Shown here piece by piece: positions 1 through 5,689 of a stretch of 5,689 nt of DNA. Positions within the stretch are counted from its first letter, which is position 1. Each line of letters begins with the position of its first letter. The notes under the pieces are model-generated. The model was not told the origin of the DNA, made no database searches, and saw nothing but the letters and a program-made list of their open reading frames with translations. Made by a program: the position numbers and the translations under genes. The DNA comes from Azorhizobium sp943369575 (GTDB taxonomy: Bacteria; Pseudomonadota; Alphaproteobacteria; Rhizobiales; Xanthobacteraceae): NCBI GenBank assembly GCA_943369575.1, contig CALRNP020000298.1, positions 1-5,689 on the forward strand, given 5' to 3'.

Positions 1-183
1 TTCTGCTTGATGTTGGCGGCCATCTCTTCCATCGAGGACGAGGCCTCTTCCGCCGCGCTGGCCTGCTCGGTGGCCCCGGAGGAGAGTTCCTCCGCACCGG
101 CCGACAATTCCTGGCTGCCCGCAGACACATTCTCTGCCGCCGACAGGGAGTCCCCCACCACCGCGCGCAGACGTTCCACCATG
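1..183. repeat. Near-identical direct repeat, copy in MCP-2
   Basis: This stretch matches 2373-2555 at a constant offset of 2372 with five mismatches (at 75, 135, 150, 171 and 174). All five fall in third codon positions and change no amino acid. The match stops abruptly at 184, at the junction between HAMP and signalling helix. On the other side it runs off the window edge, so its full length is unknown. It is a duplicated or converted part of the receptor signalling domain, not a mobile element. Confidence 0.93.
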
Positions 184-1058
184 CGCTGGAGCGACAGGCC
201 GAGCACGTCCTTGTCGGACAGCGGCTTGGGCTCCACCCGCAGGTCACCGCCGGCAATGGCGTCGGCGATCGCCGCGGTCGCCCGCAGGTTGGTGGTCATG
301 CGGGTGAGCGCATCCACCAGATCCTTGATCTCGTCATTGGCGCGCAGCACGACCTCATGGTCGAGGTCGCCGATGGCCACCGCATCGGCCAGCGCACCGG
401 CGCCCTTCAGGCCGCGGTTGATGCCCAGGGAAATCCAGATGCCAGCGGCCGCTGCAATGACCGTCACCACAACAACGGCGATGACCAGCAGCCGCTGTGC
501 CTTCTCGAACTGCTGATCAGAGAAGGCTTCGGCTTCATCCATCAGCCGATGGTTCAGCGCGACGATGTTCTGTAATCCCTTTGTGGCGACGGCACGCAGT
601 TCACGGGCCTGGGTTTGCGACAGCGTGTTGGCTTGAACGCGCGCATCCGGGCCCCCTTTGCTGATAATGTCGCGCATCCGTCCCTGGACCGCAGCCCATT
701 TCTGAACTGCAGCCTCCACATCTTCGATTATTTTCTTACCCTCTGCGGATGCGGCGTTCCGATATTTGGCAATATTCGCTACCAAATCCGACTTCGCCTT
801 GTCCACGGCGGCGGCCTGGGCCGTAATTTCCTCCGGGCTCTCGGCGAGGATCAGGTTTTTTTCCGCCCGCGTCATCTCAAGCATGTCGACTTGAAGGGTG
901 ACCACCTCCTCCACGCGAGCGACGGGACCATGCAATAGCTTACTTGCGGTCTCATTCTGGGCGCCGAGGCTGGAAATGCCCAGCCAGGCCATGGCGCCCG
1001 TCAAGGCGATGATGACCGCAAAGGTCAGGCCGAGTTTCAATTTTATGGTAGCGCGCAT
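1..1058 (-). CDS. Methyl-accepting chemotaxis protein MCP-2 (4HB sensor, tandem HAMP; C-terminal part outside window)
   Basis: The N-terminal 352 residues of a second membrane chemoreceptor are visible and the frame is open to base 1. TM1 is about 9-31 (start MRATIKLKLGLTF, near-identical to MCP-1). A four-helix-bundle sensor covers about 32-188, with TRAEKNLILA at 63-72 and Trp121 aligned with MCP-1. TM2 is about 189-211. Two HAMP units follow: the first has the GDL motif at 230-232, the second (AIADAIAGGDLRVEPKPLSD) has GDL at 271-273 and ends near residue 300. The signalling helix then begins, and residues 293-352 are identical to MCP-1 residues 251-310. The hairpin tip and C-terminus lie outside the window. 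ATG at 1058-1056 is preceded by AGGA with a 10-base spacer. The sensor-coding part has a lower G+C than the flanking genes. It is the last gene of the visible series and is 29 bases from the upstream cheW. Confidence 0.95.
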   Translation of the reverse strand, partial: MRATIKLKLGLTFAVIIALTGAMAWLGISSLGAQNETASKLLHGPVARVEEVVTLQVDMLEMTRAEKNLILAESPEEITAQAAAVDKAKSDLVANIAKYRNAASAEGKKIIEDVEAAVQKWAAVQGRMRDIISKGGPDARVQANTLSQTQARELRAVATKGLQNIVALNHRLMDEAEAFSDQQFEKAQRLLVIAVVVVTVIAAAAGIWISLGINRGLKGAGALADAVAIGDLDHEVVLRANDEIKDLVDALTRMTTNLRATAAIADAIAGGDLRVEPKPLSDKDVLGLSLQRMVERLRAVVGDSLSAAENVSAGSQELSAGAEELSSGATEQASAAEEASSSMEEMAANIKQ

Positions 1059-1068
1059 GGCGACAAAA

Positions 1069-1072
1069 TCCT
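1069..1072 (-). promoter_or_regulatory. Ribosome binding site of MCP-2
   Basis: AGGA on the minus strand lies 10 bases before the MCP-2 ATG (1058-1056), within the 29-base gap after the second cheW. It is short, and the spacing is at the long end of the usual range. Confidence 0.5.
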
Positions 1073-1087
1073 GAAAGATACCGACCG

Positions 1088-1597
1088 CTAAACGGCGGCG
1101 TGGACGGGAATTTGCGGAGACGACAGGACACCCACCTCTTCGGCGGAGAACAGCTTCGACAGATTGAAAATGATGACGAAGCTGGACTGGCGACGGGCCA
1201 CCCCGGCGATGTAGTCGGAGCGCCAGCCGATGCCGACATCCGGCGGCGGCTCGATCTCCTCGCCCCGCAGCGCCAGCACCTCGATTACCCGATCCGCCAG
1301 AAGACCCAGCACCAGGTGCCGACCGGGCAGCGGCACCTCCAGCACCAGGATGCGGGTGGTCTCGGTGGCGGGAATGGCCGGCAGCCCGAGCTTCAGGCGC
1401 AGGTCCAGCACCGGCACGCTGCGCCCGCGCAGATCGATCAGCCCCAGCACATGAGCCGGCATTTCCGGCACCCGGAACGTCGGGCGATTGTCGACGATCT
1501 CCAGCACCGTCTCCACCGGAACGGCGAACACCTCCTGGCCGATGCCAAGTGAAACGAACTGCGCTTCCTGCCGATGGCGGATCGCGATGTCGGTCAT
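1088..1597 (-). CDS. cheW: CheW-type coupling protein, second copy
   Basis: This is a 169-residue single-domain CheW-like protein. The domain spans about residues 11-152, with the conserved block VLGLIDLRGRSVPVLDLRLK at about 50-69 and the Arg-Gly pair at 57-58. It shares the family pattern with the first CheW but little sequence beyond it: for instance IDLRGRSVPVLDLRLKLG here against INVRGKVVPLADLRHRFG there. The start ATG (1597-1595) lies 3 bases after the MCP-1 stop. No clear Shine-Dalgarno is seen within MCP-1's last codons, so translation probably depends on coupling to MCP-1. It stops at TAG 1090-1088. It sits between two receptor genes and may serve as an alternative coupler for one of them, or as an array-building CheW that does not bind CheA. 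Both ideas are inference. Confidence 0.94.
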   Translation of the reverse strand: MTDIAIRHRQEAQFVSLGIGQEVFAVPVETVLEIVDNRPTFRVPEMPAHVLGLIDLRGRSVPVLDLRLKLGLPAIPATETTRILVLEVPLPGRHLVLGLLADRVIEVLALRGEEIEPPPDVGIGWRSDYIAGVARRQSSFVIIFNLSKLFSAEEVGVLSSPQIPVHAAV

Positions 1598-1600
1598 GGC

Positions 1601-3304
1601 TCAGTACCGCTCGAAGTCGGCATCACGGGCATCGCCGCCGCCGAGATCCAGCGCCATGCCGGCTGAGCGCCCGCCCATGGCCGCGCGCGGCTGGGACGCC
1701 CGCACGGATGTGACCACCGCGGAGGTCCGCGCCCGGCCCACGCCCCGCGCCGGAGGCTTGGCGGCGGGCGGACGGGTGGACGGCATCGGTACCGCGCGGG
1801 CCGAGGATCCGCCCCCATCGATGCGGAAATAGGCGATGCTGGCCTGGAGCTGCTCGGCCTGGGCCGCCAGTTCCTCGGAGGTCGCCGACATCTGCTCGGA
1901 GGCGCCCGCATTCTGCTGGATCACCTTGTCCAACTGCTGGATCGCCTGATTGACCTGATCGGCACCGATATCCTGCTCGCGGCAGGCGGCGCTGATCTCT
2001 TCCACCAGTTCCGCGGTCTTCTTGATGTCCGGCACCAGCTTGGCCAGCATGTCGCCGGCATCGCGGGCCACCGACACCGTCTGGCTCGACAAGGTGCCGA
2101 TTTCCGCCGCCGCCGTCTGGCTGCGTTCCGCCAGCTTGCGCACTTCGGAGGCCACCACCGCAAAGCCCCGCCCGTGCTCGCCGGCCCTTGCTGCTTCCAC
2201 CGCCGCGTTCAGCGCCAGAAGGTCGGTCTGGCGGGCGATTTCCTGCACGATGGTGATCTTCTCGGCGATGGTGCGCATGGCATCCACCGCGCGGCCGACC
2301 GCCTCGCCGCTGGCCTGGGCATCCACCGCCGACTGGCGGGCGATCTTCTCGGTCTGCGCCGCATTGTCGGCGTTCTGCTTGATGTTGGCGGCCATCTCTT
2401 CCATCGAGGACGAGGCCTCTTCCGCCGCGCTGGCCTGCTCGGTGGCGCCGGAGGAGAGTTCCTCCGCACCGGCCGACAATTCCTGGCTGCCCGCAGACAC
2501 ATTCTCCGCCGCCGACAGGGAATCCCCCACCACCGCGCGCAGGCGCTCCACCATGGCATTCACGTGCCCAATAAGGTCGCCGACCTCATCCTTGGGCGGA
2601 TCGGCGATGGTCTGGGTGAGGTCGCCACCGGCCACCGCCTGGGCGAGACCACTGGCGCGGGTGAGCCCCTTGCTGATGCCGACGGAAATCCAGATGCCCG
2701 CCACCGTGCTCACCACCAGCATGATGGCGGCGGCGATCAGGGAAGACTGAATGGCCTTGGCATTCTCCACATCCGCATCCGCCTCAACCGACACCATCAT
2801 GGCCTGGTTCAGTTCGATGATCTGGTCGAGCGGCTTGGAGAGCTCGGTCACCAGCGCCCGCCCCTGCACCTGCGACAGGGCGGTGGCCTGGTCCTGGCCG
2901 TTGTGGCGCATCAGATCGATCATCTTGGCCTGGAGCGCGACCCACTGCTGCCAGGGAGAATCCATGGTCATGCTCAAGGCTTTGCCCTTCTCTGTGGCCA
3001 TGCCCCGGAATTTTTCCAGCAGCGAGACAAAGGTGGCGCGATCGGCCATCAACTCGGCCTCATACCGGCTCAACGCCTCGGGGGTTTCCGAGAGCACGAG
3101 ATTCTTTTCACGGCGCAGCACCTGGAGCATGGCCACGTTGAGATCCGAGATCACTTCGGTGCGCTTCACCGGCCCGTGCAGCACGCCATCCAGATATGCG
3201 TTCTGGGTGAGAAGGCTCGAAATGCCGAACCAGGCCATCAAGGCCGCCAACAGAATGACCAGGGAAAAGGTCAGTCCAAGTTTCAATTTGATGGAAGCAC
3301 GCAT
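1601..3304 (-). CDS. Methyl-accepting chemotaxis protein MCP-1 (4HB sensor, single HAMP)
   Basis: This is a complete 567-residue inner-membrane chemoreceptor. TM1 is at about 9-31. A periplasmic four-helix-bundle sensor (4HB_MCP type) covers about 32-185, with the typical RREKNLVL motif at 64-71. TM2 is about 188-208 and one HAMP domain about 209-258. The coiled-coil signalling domain runs from about 260 to 495. The kinase-contacting hairpin tip (355-389) includes QTDLLALNAAVEAARAGEHG. Probable methylation helices lie at about 270-308 (SAGAEELSSG and ASAAEEASSS fit the usual small-small-x-x-E/Q-E/Q pattern) and 468-488. A flexible Ala/Arg/Pro-rich tail (about 495-560) ends in DFERY, a candidate CheR-tethering pentapeptide. 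The ATG at 3304 has AGGGG 6 bases upstream. The next gene, cheW, starts 3 bases after the TGA. The ligand cannot be told from sequence. The 4HB fold senses varied small molecules. Confidence 0.97.
   Translation of the reverse strand: MRASIKLKLGLTFSLVILLAALMAWFGISSLLTQNAYLDGVLHGPVKRTEVISDLNVAMLQVLRREKNLVLSETPEALSRYEAELMADRATFVSLLEKFRGMATEKGKALSMTMDSPWQQWVALQAKMIDLMRHNGQDQATALSQVQGRALVTELSKPLDQIIELNQAMMVSVEADADVENAKAIQSSLIAAAIMLVVSTVAGIWISVGISKGLTRASGLAQAVAGGDLTQTIADPPKDEVGDLIGHVNAMVERLRAVVGDSLSAAENVSAGSQELSAGAEELSSGATEQASAAEEASSSMEEMAANIKQNADNAAQTEKIARQSAVDAQASGEAVGRAVDAMRTIAEKITIVQEIARQTDLLALNAAVEAARAGEHGRGFAVVASEVRKLAERSQTAAAEIGTLSSQTVSVARDAGDMLAKLVPDIKKTAELVEEISAACREQDIGADQVNQAIQQLDKVIQQNAGASEQMSATSEELAAQAEQLQASIAYFRIDGGGSSARAVPMPSTRPPAAKPPARGVGRARTSAVVTSVRASQPRAAMGGRSAGMALDLGGGDARDADFERY
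2373..2555. repeat. Near-identical direct repeat, copy in MCP-1
   Basis: This is the partner of bases 1-183. It codes for MCP-1 residues 251-310, the end of HAMP plus the first methylation helix. The full repeat probably extends further into the signalling domain toward lower coordinates here, but its partner sequence lies outside the window. Confidence 0.93.
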
Positions 3305-3397
3305 GGTCCGCCCCTATTCTTGCTAATCGTTGCCCGCGCGGCCCGCCCCCCGGGGCGCCCCCGCATTTCCTTGTTCATGCCGTCGCGCCGCGGCCGC
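3305..3397. other. 93-base gap between first cheW and MCP-1
   Basis: This is the only sizeable gap in the cluster. The middle part (about 3331-3363) is almost pure G+C and contains the 10-base palindrome GGGGCGCCCC at 3352-3361. I see no U-tract after any stem, so there is no standard intrinsic terminator, and no convincing -35/-10 pair on the minus strand. The A+T-richer bases near 3315-3332 lead into the MCP-1 ribosome binding site. The gap may hold an RNA structure that sets the ratio of kinase to receptor. This is inferred. Confidence 0.5.
3311..3315 (-). promoter_or_regulatory. Ribosome binding site of MCP-1
   Basis: AGGGG on the minus strand is 6 bases before the MCP-1 ATG (3304-3302). 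It is purine-rich and at good spacing, though not a perfect AGGAGG. It supports independent initiation after the 93-base gap. Confidence 0.6.
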
Positions 3398-3413
3398 TCA
3401 GGCGGCGCCGCGG
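3388..3413 (-). other. Bulged G+C hairpin over the first cheW stop codon
   Basis: On the minus strand the arms CCGCGGCGCCGC and GCGGCCGCGG flank a CTGA loop. They pair over about 10 base pairs with a 2-base bulge. The TGA stop of cheW (3400-3398) lies in the loop. No run of T follows, so this is not a standard terminator. It could protect the upstream cheA-cheW mRNA or slow ribosomes. In such G+C-rich DNA chance pairing is also possible. Confidence 0.4.
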
Positions 3414-3943
3414 CTCGGCGCGCGGTCGCCCGCGCCCTCGGCCTCATGGCCCGTTCGGAACACCGCTGCCATGTCCAGCACCACCACAAAGGCGTCGTCG
3501 TGCTTGGCGATGCAGGCGATGAATTCCTGCCGCCAGGCCATGCCGATGCGCGGCGTATCCTCCAAGGAGGCCGCGGTCATCTCGGTCACCGCATGCACCT
3601 TGTCCGCCCGCACGCCGATGGTGGTCTGATCGCCATCGAGGTCGATCTCGATCACCACGATGCGGGTGTCCACCGTATCGGGCCGCAGGGCCATGCCGAA
3701 CCTGTGGCGCAGGTCCGCCAGCGGCACGACCTTGCCGCGCACATTGATCAAGCCGCCCACGAAGGGTTGGCTGGTGGGCACTTCGGTGATGGGCACCAGA
3801 TCCAGGATCTCGCGCACATGCCGCGCCTCCAGCGCAAACAGATTGTCGTCCAGACTCAGGGTCAGGACTTCCAGATTGCCGCGCCCGGCCGCGCCGGTGC
3901 GCACGAGCGCAGTGCCCTGGGGAGCGTGATCGGATGTGGACAT
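3398..3943 (-). CDS. cheW: CheW-type coupling protein, first copy
   Basis: This is a 181-residue CheW-like adaptor, which in this family links CheA P5 to receptor tips in the array. The CheW domain covers about residues 24-163. Its hallmark segment is GGLINVRGKVVPLADLRHRFG-like at about 63-83, where the Arg-Gly pair (69-70) matches the conserved CheW receptor/kinase-binding region. Residues 1-23 and the Gly/Ala/Arg-rich tail after 163 lie outside the domain. I chose the ATG at 3943-3941 because it shares a base with the cheA stop (TGATG), has GAAGG about 10 bases upstream, and removes an upstream extension that is only cheA sequence in another frame. It differs clearly from the second CheW in this window, so it is not a recent duplicate. 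Its position directly after cheA suggests it is the main kinase coupler. That role is inferred. Confidence 0.95.
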   Translation of the reverse strand: MSTSDHAPQGTALVRTGAAGRGNLEVLTLSLDDNLFALEARHVREILDLVPITEVPTSQPFVGGLINVRGKVVPLADLRHRFGMALRPDTVDTRIVVIEIDLDGDQTTIGVRADKVHAVTEMTAASLEDTPRIGMAWRQEFIACIAKHDDAFVVVLDMAAVFRTGHEAEGAGDRAPSRGAA

Positions 3944-3945
3944 CA
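3941..3945 (-). promoter_or_regulatory. TGATG stop-start overlap of cheA and first cheW
   Basis: The last base of the cheA stop TGA is the first base of the cheW ATG. Such one-base overlaps usually mean translational coupling by reinitiating ribosomes and would keep kinase and coupler synthesis linked. Confidence 0.85.
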
Positions 3946-5689
3946 CACGGCCGCCTTCAACTGGTCTTCGCGGGACTGGCCGAACGCGACCAGATGCGGA
4001 ATGTCGAGGATCAACGCCACCGCGCCATCGCCGAGGATGGTGGCGCCGGAGTACATCTGGATGTCCGCATGCAGCTTCGACATGGACTTGATGACCGTCT
4101 GGTGATCGCCGATCACCTGGTCCACCACCAGCCCGACCTTCATGTCGCCAGACGACACCACCACCACCTTCTGGTAGCGATCGGCCGGGGTCTTGGTACG
4201 GAACAGTTCGCGCAGACGCAGGAACGGCACCAGTTCGCCGCGGATGTTCAGGAAGCTGAGACCGCGACAGCGGGCGTCCTCCAGTTCCGACAGCTCGACG
4301 CATTCCTCCACCGCGGCCAGCGGCACGACGTAACGCCCCTGACCGACCCGCACCAGCAGGCCGTCGATGATGGCGAGCGTCAGCGGCAGGCGCAGGGTGA
4401 CCTTGGTCCCCGCTCCCGGCGCGCTGGCCATGTCGATGGTGCCGCGCAGGCCTTCCACCGTGCGCTTCACCACGTCCATGCCGACCCCGCGGCCGGACAG
4501 GCTGGTGACCGCCTGCGCGGTGGAGAATCCGGGCTGAAACAGCAATTGGAACAGTTCGGCGTCATTGAGCACCGCATCAGCCGTGATCAGCCCGCGCTGT
4601 TCCGCCCGCTCGCGGATGCGCTCGCGATTGAGGCCGCGGCCGTCGTCGGTGAGGGTGATCAGCACCTCGGTGCCCGCATGCTGGGCGGCCAGGACCATGC
4701 GCCCGCGCGGCGACTTGCCGGCGGCGAGGCGTTCTTCGGCCGCCTCCAGGCCATGATCGATGGCATTGCGGATCATGTGCACGAGCGGGTCATTGAGCTG
4801 CTCGATCACGGTCTTATCGAGCTCGGTCTCTTCCCCCTCCATGATGAGATCGACCTGCTTGCCGAGGTCGCGGGAGAGATCGTGGACCACCCGGCGGAAG
4901 CGGCTGAACAGGGAGCCGATGGGCAGCATACGGATGCCCATGGTGGTGTCACGCAGTTCCAGCACCAGCCGCTCGATCTCTTCCGCCACAGCCTTGACCT
5001 GCTGGTCGGCGGACACCACCGCAATCTGCCGCAGGCGCGACTGGGTGATGACCAGTTCGCCCACCCGCTCCATCAATTCGTCCAGCCGCTCCGCCGGCAC
5101 GCGAACGCTGGCATTGGCCCGCGCTTCGCGGCGCTCGGCGCCGCCGGCGGCATCAGGCGTTGCCGCTTGGGGCACGACAGGCTGGGGCACGGTCACTTGG
5201 GACGTGGTCACTTGGGGCGTGGTCACTTGGGGCGCGGCAACGTGCGGCGCGGCGCCCGCGGACGCCGCCGGGACGGCGAGCGGGAGGTCGGTCAGCGGCG
5301 TGTCGGCCAGTGGCGCTGGGGCCACGGACGCCGCTTCGTCCACCGGCAGGATCTCCAGATCCATGTCGTCGCGGATGAACAGGAAGACGTCCTCGATGTC
5401 CGACACCGGCGCGCCGGTGCGCAGCACGATGTCCCAGGAAATGTAGCAGGCGGCGGGATCAATCTCCGCCAGGCTCGGCACCGCGTCGGTGCGGGCCGTG
5501 ACGCGCGCGGTTCCCATCTCCCGCAGTTCGTCGAGCAGCAGCAGCGGGTTGGTACCATTGGCCATGGCATCGCGCGGCACGCCCATGCGGATGCGCCAGG
5601 TCCGCAGCGCCGGCGCCACGACGCCCTCAGGCGCGCAGGCGTCCTCGCCCTCGCAGATGCGCTGCAGGGCTTCCAGAATGGCAGCCCCA
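3943..5689 (-). CDS. cheA: Chemotaxis histidine kinase CheA (N-terminal part outside window)
   Basis: This is a cytoplasmic CheA-type kinase, which autophosphorylates under receptor control and passes phosphate to response regulators. 581 residues are visible, counted from the window edge. Residues about 30-115 form the P2-region domain common in alphaproteobacterial CheAs (TWRIRMG, NPLLLLDEL, CYISWDIVLRT). About 116-190 is an Ala/Pro/Thr linker with pentapeptide repeats. P3 dimerisation helices follow (AERLDELMERVGELVITQSR). The P4 ATPase domain has an N box (HMIRNAIDHG, Asn308), G1 (DDGRGL, 348-353), F box (FQPGFST, 384-390) and G2 (SGRGVGMD, 398-405). P5, a CheW-like regulatory domain, runs from about 436 to the end. 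All ATP-binding motifs look intact. The P1 domain with the phosphorylated His is not in view. The frame stays open to base 5689, so the GTG at 5619 is internal and not the start. The stop is TGA at 3945-3943, overlapping the next start. Confidence 0.97.
   Translation of the reverse strand, partial: GAAILEALQRICEGEDACAPEGVVAPALRTWRIRMGVPRDAMANGTNPLLLLDELREMGTARVTARTDAVPSLAEIDPAACYISWDIVLRTGAPVSDIEDVFLFIRDDMDLEILPVDEAASVAPAPLADTPLTDLPLAVPAASAGAAPHVAAPQVTTPQVTTSQVTVPQPVVPQAATPDAAGGAERREARANASVRVPAERLDELMERVGELVITQSRLRQIAVVSADQQVKAVAEEIERLVLELRDTTMGIRMLPIGSLFSRFRRVVHDLSRDLGKQVDLIMEGEETELDKTVIEQLNDPLVHMIRNAIDHGLEAAEERLAAGKSPRGRMVLAAQHAGTEVLITLTDDGRGLNRERIRERAEQRGLITADAVLNDAELFQLLFQPGFSTAQAVTSLSGRGVGMDVVKRTVEGLRGTIDMASAPGAGTKVTLRLPLTLAIIDGLLVRVGQGRYVVPLAAVEECVELSELEDARCRGLSFLNIRGELVPFLRLRELFRTKTPADRYQKVVVVSSGDMKVGLVVDQVIGDHQTVIKSMSKLHADIQMYSGATILGDGAVALILDIPHLVAFGQSREDQLKAAV
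3954..3958 (-). promoter_or_regulatory. Ribosome binding site of first cheW, inside cheA
   Basis: GAAGG on the minus strand lies 10 bases before the ATG at 3943, within the last codons of cheA. It supports that start over any upstream in-frame candidate. The spacing is slightly long. Confidence 0.55.
5158..5247. repeat. 15-bp tandem repeat, about six units, in the CheA linker
   Basis: Six head-to-tail units of 15 bases code for a pentapeptide repeat in cheA (PHVAA, PQVTT, PQVTT, SQVTV, PQPVV, PQAAT in translation order; visible residues 148-177). The central three units are the best conserved: the 10-mer GGTCACTTGG occurs at 5191, 5206 and 5221, exactly 15 bases apart. The outer units have decayed. 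The period is a multiple of three, so changes in copy number would keep the reading frame and only change the length of the linker between the P2-region and P3 domains. Confidence 0.9.

Noticed and set aside
1..183. The long direct repeat as a mobile element or site-specific recombination site
   Set aside because: It is ordinary receptor coding sequence in frame in both copies, with no terminal inverted repeats, transposase or integrase.
7..516. Plus-strand frame with the same peptide as part of the plus-strand frame at 2022-2750
   Set aside because: The shared peptide is only the antisense image of the duplicated receptor segment, not a real gene pair.
3340..3363. G+C palindrome in the cheW to MCP-1 gap as an intrinsic terminator
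   Set aside because: No T-run follows it on the minus strand, and the loop would be too short for a good stem.
2174..4105. Plus-strand open frame of 643 codons opposite MCP-1, cheW and the end of cheA
   Set aside because: It is antisense to three clear genes. Its product is His/Gly/Arg/Asp-rich with no domain, as expected from reading high-GC coding DNA backwards.
3398..4303. A longer first CheW of 301 residues starting upstream at 4303
   Set aside because: The extra 120 residues are cheA sequence read in another frame. The ATG at 3943 has a binding site, the stop-start overlap and the right family length.
3943..5619. Taking the GTG at 5619 as the start of cheA
   Set aside because: The same frame stays open for 23 more codons to the window edge, and a CheA starting there would lack its P1 domain.

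Overview
The window is a run of chemotaxis-type signalling genes, all on the minus strand and packed like an operon. In transcription order (right to left) it holds: a CheA histidine kinase cut at its N-terminal side by the window edge (3943-5689), a CheW adaptor (3398-3943), a complete methyl-accepting chemoreceptor of 567 residues (1601-3304, here MCP-1), a second, different CheW (1088-1597), and a second chemoreceptor cut at its C-terminal side by the other window edge (1-1058, here MCP-2). The G+C-rich third codon positions and the type of P2-region domain in CheA suggest a high-GC proteobacterium, most likely an alphaproteobacterium. The window gives no firm genus.

The genes are tightly coupled. 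The cheA stop and first cheW start share a base (TGATG), MCP-1 and the second cheW are 3 bases apart, and only 29 bases separate the second cheW from MCP-2. The one larger gap is 93 bases between the first cheW and MCP-1. It is very G+C-rich, and a bulged hairpin sits on the preceding stop codon. No promoter or terminator is recognisable.

By family knowledge, the two membrane receptors would sense stimuli through periplasmic four-helix-bundle domains and control CheA autophosphorylation through CheW in a receptor array. The phosphorylation-site (P1) domain of CheA and the response regulator, methyltransferase and methylesterase genes are not in view and may lie outside the window.

The most informative structure is in the receptor pair. 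The start of the signalling domain is almost identical at DNA level in both (183 bases, 5 differences, all synonymous). Just upstream the genes differ strongly: MCP-2 has a second HAMP unit and a sensor domain with a locally lower G+C. This looks like gene conversion or domain shuffling between receptors. Other points are a 15-bp tandem repeat coding for a pentapeptide-repeat linker in CheA, and a possible CheR-tethering pentapeptide at the C-terminus of MCP-1. I see no undescribed system here. It is a recognisable chemosensory cluster with some unusual details.
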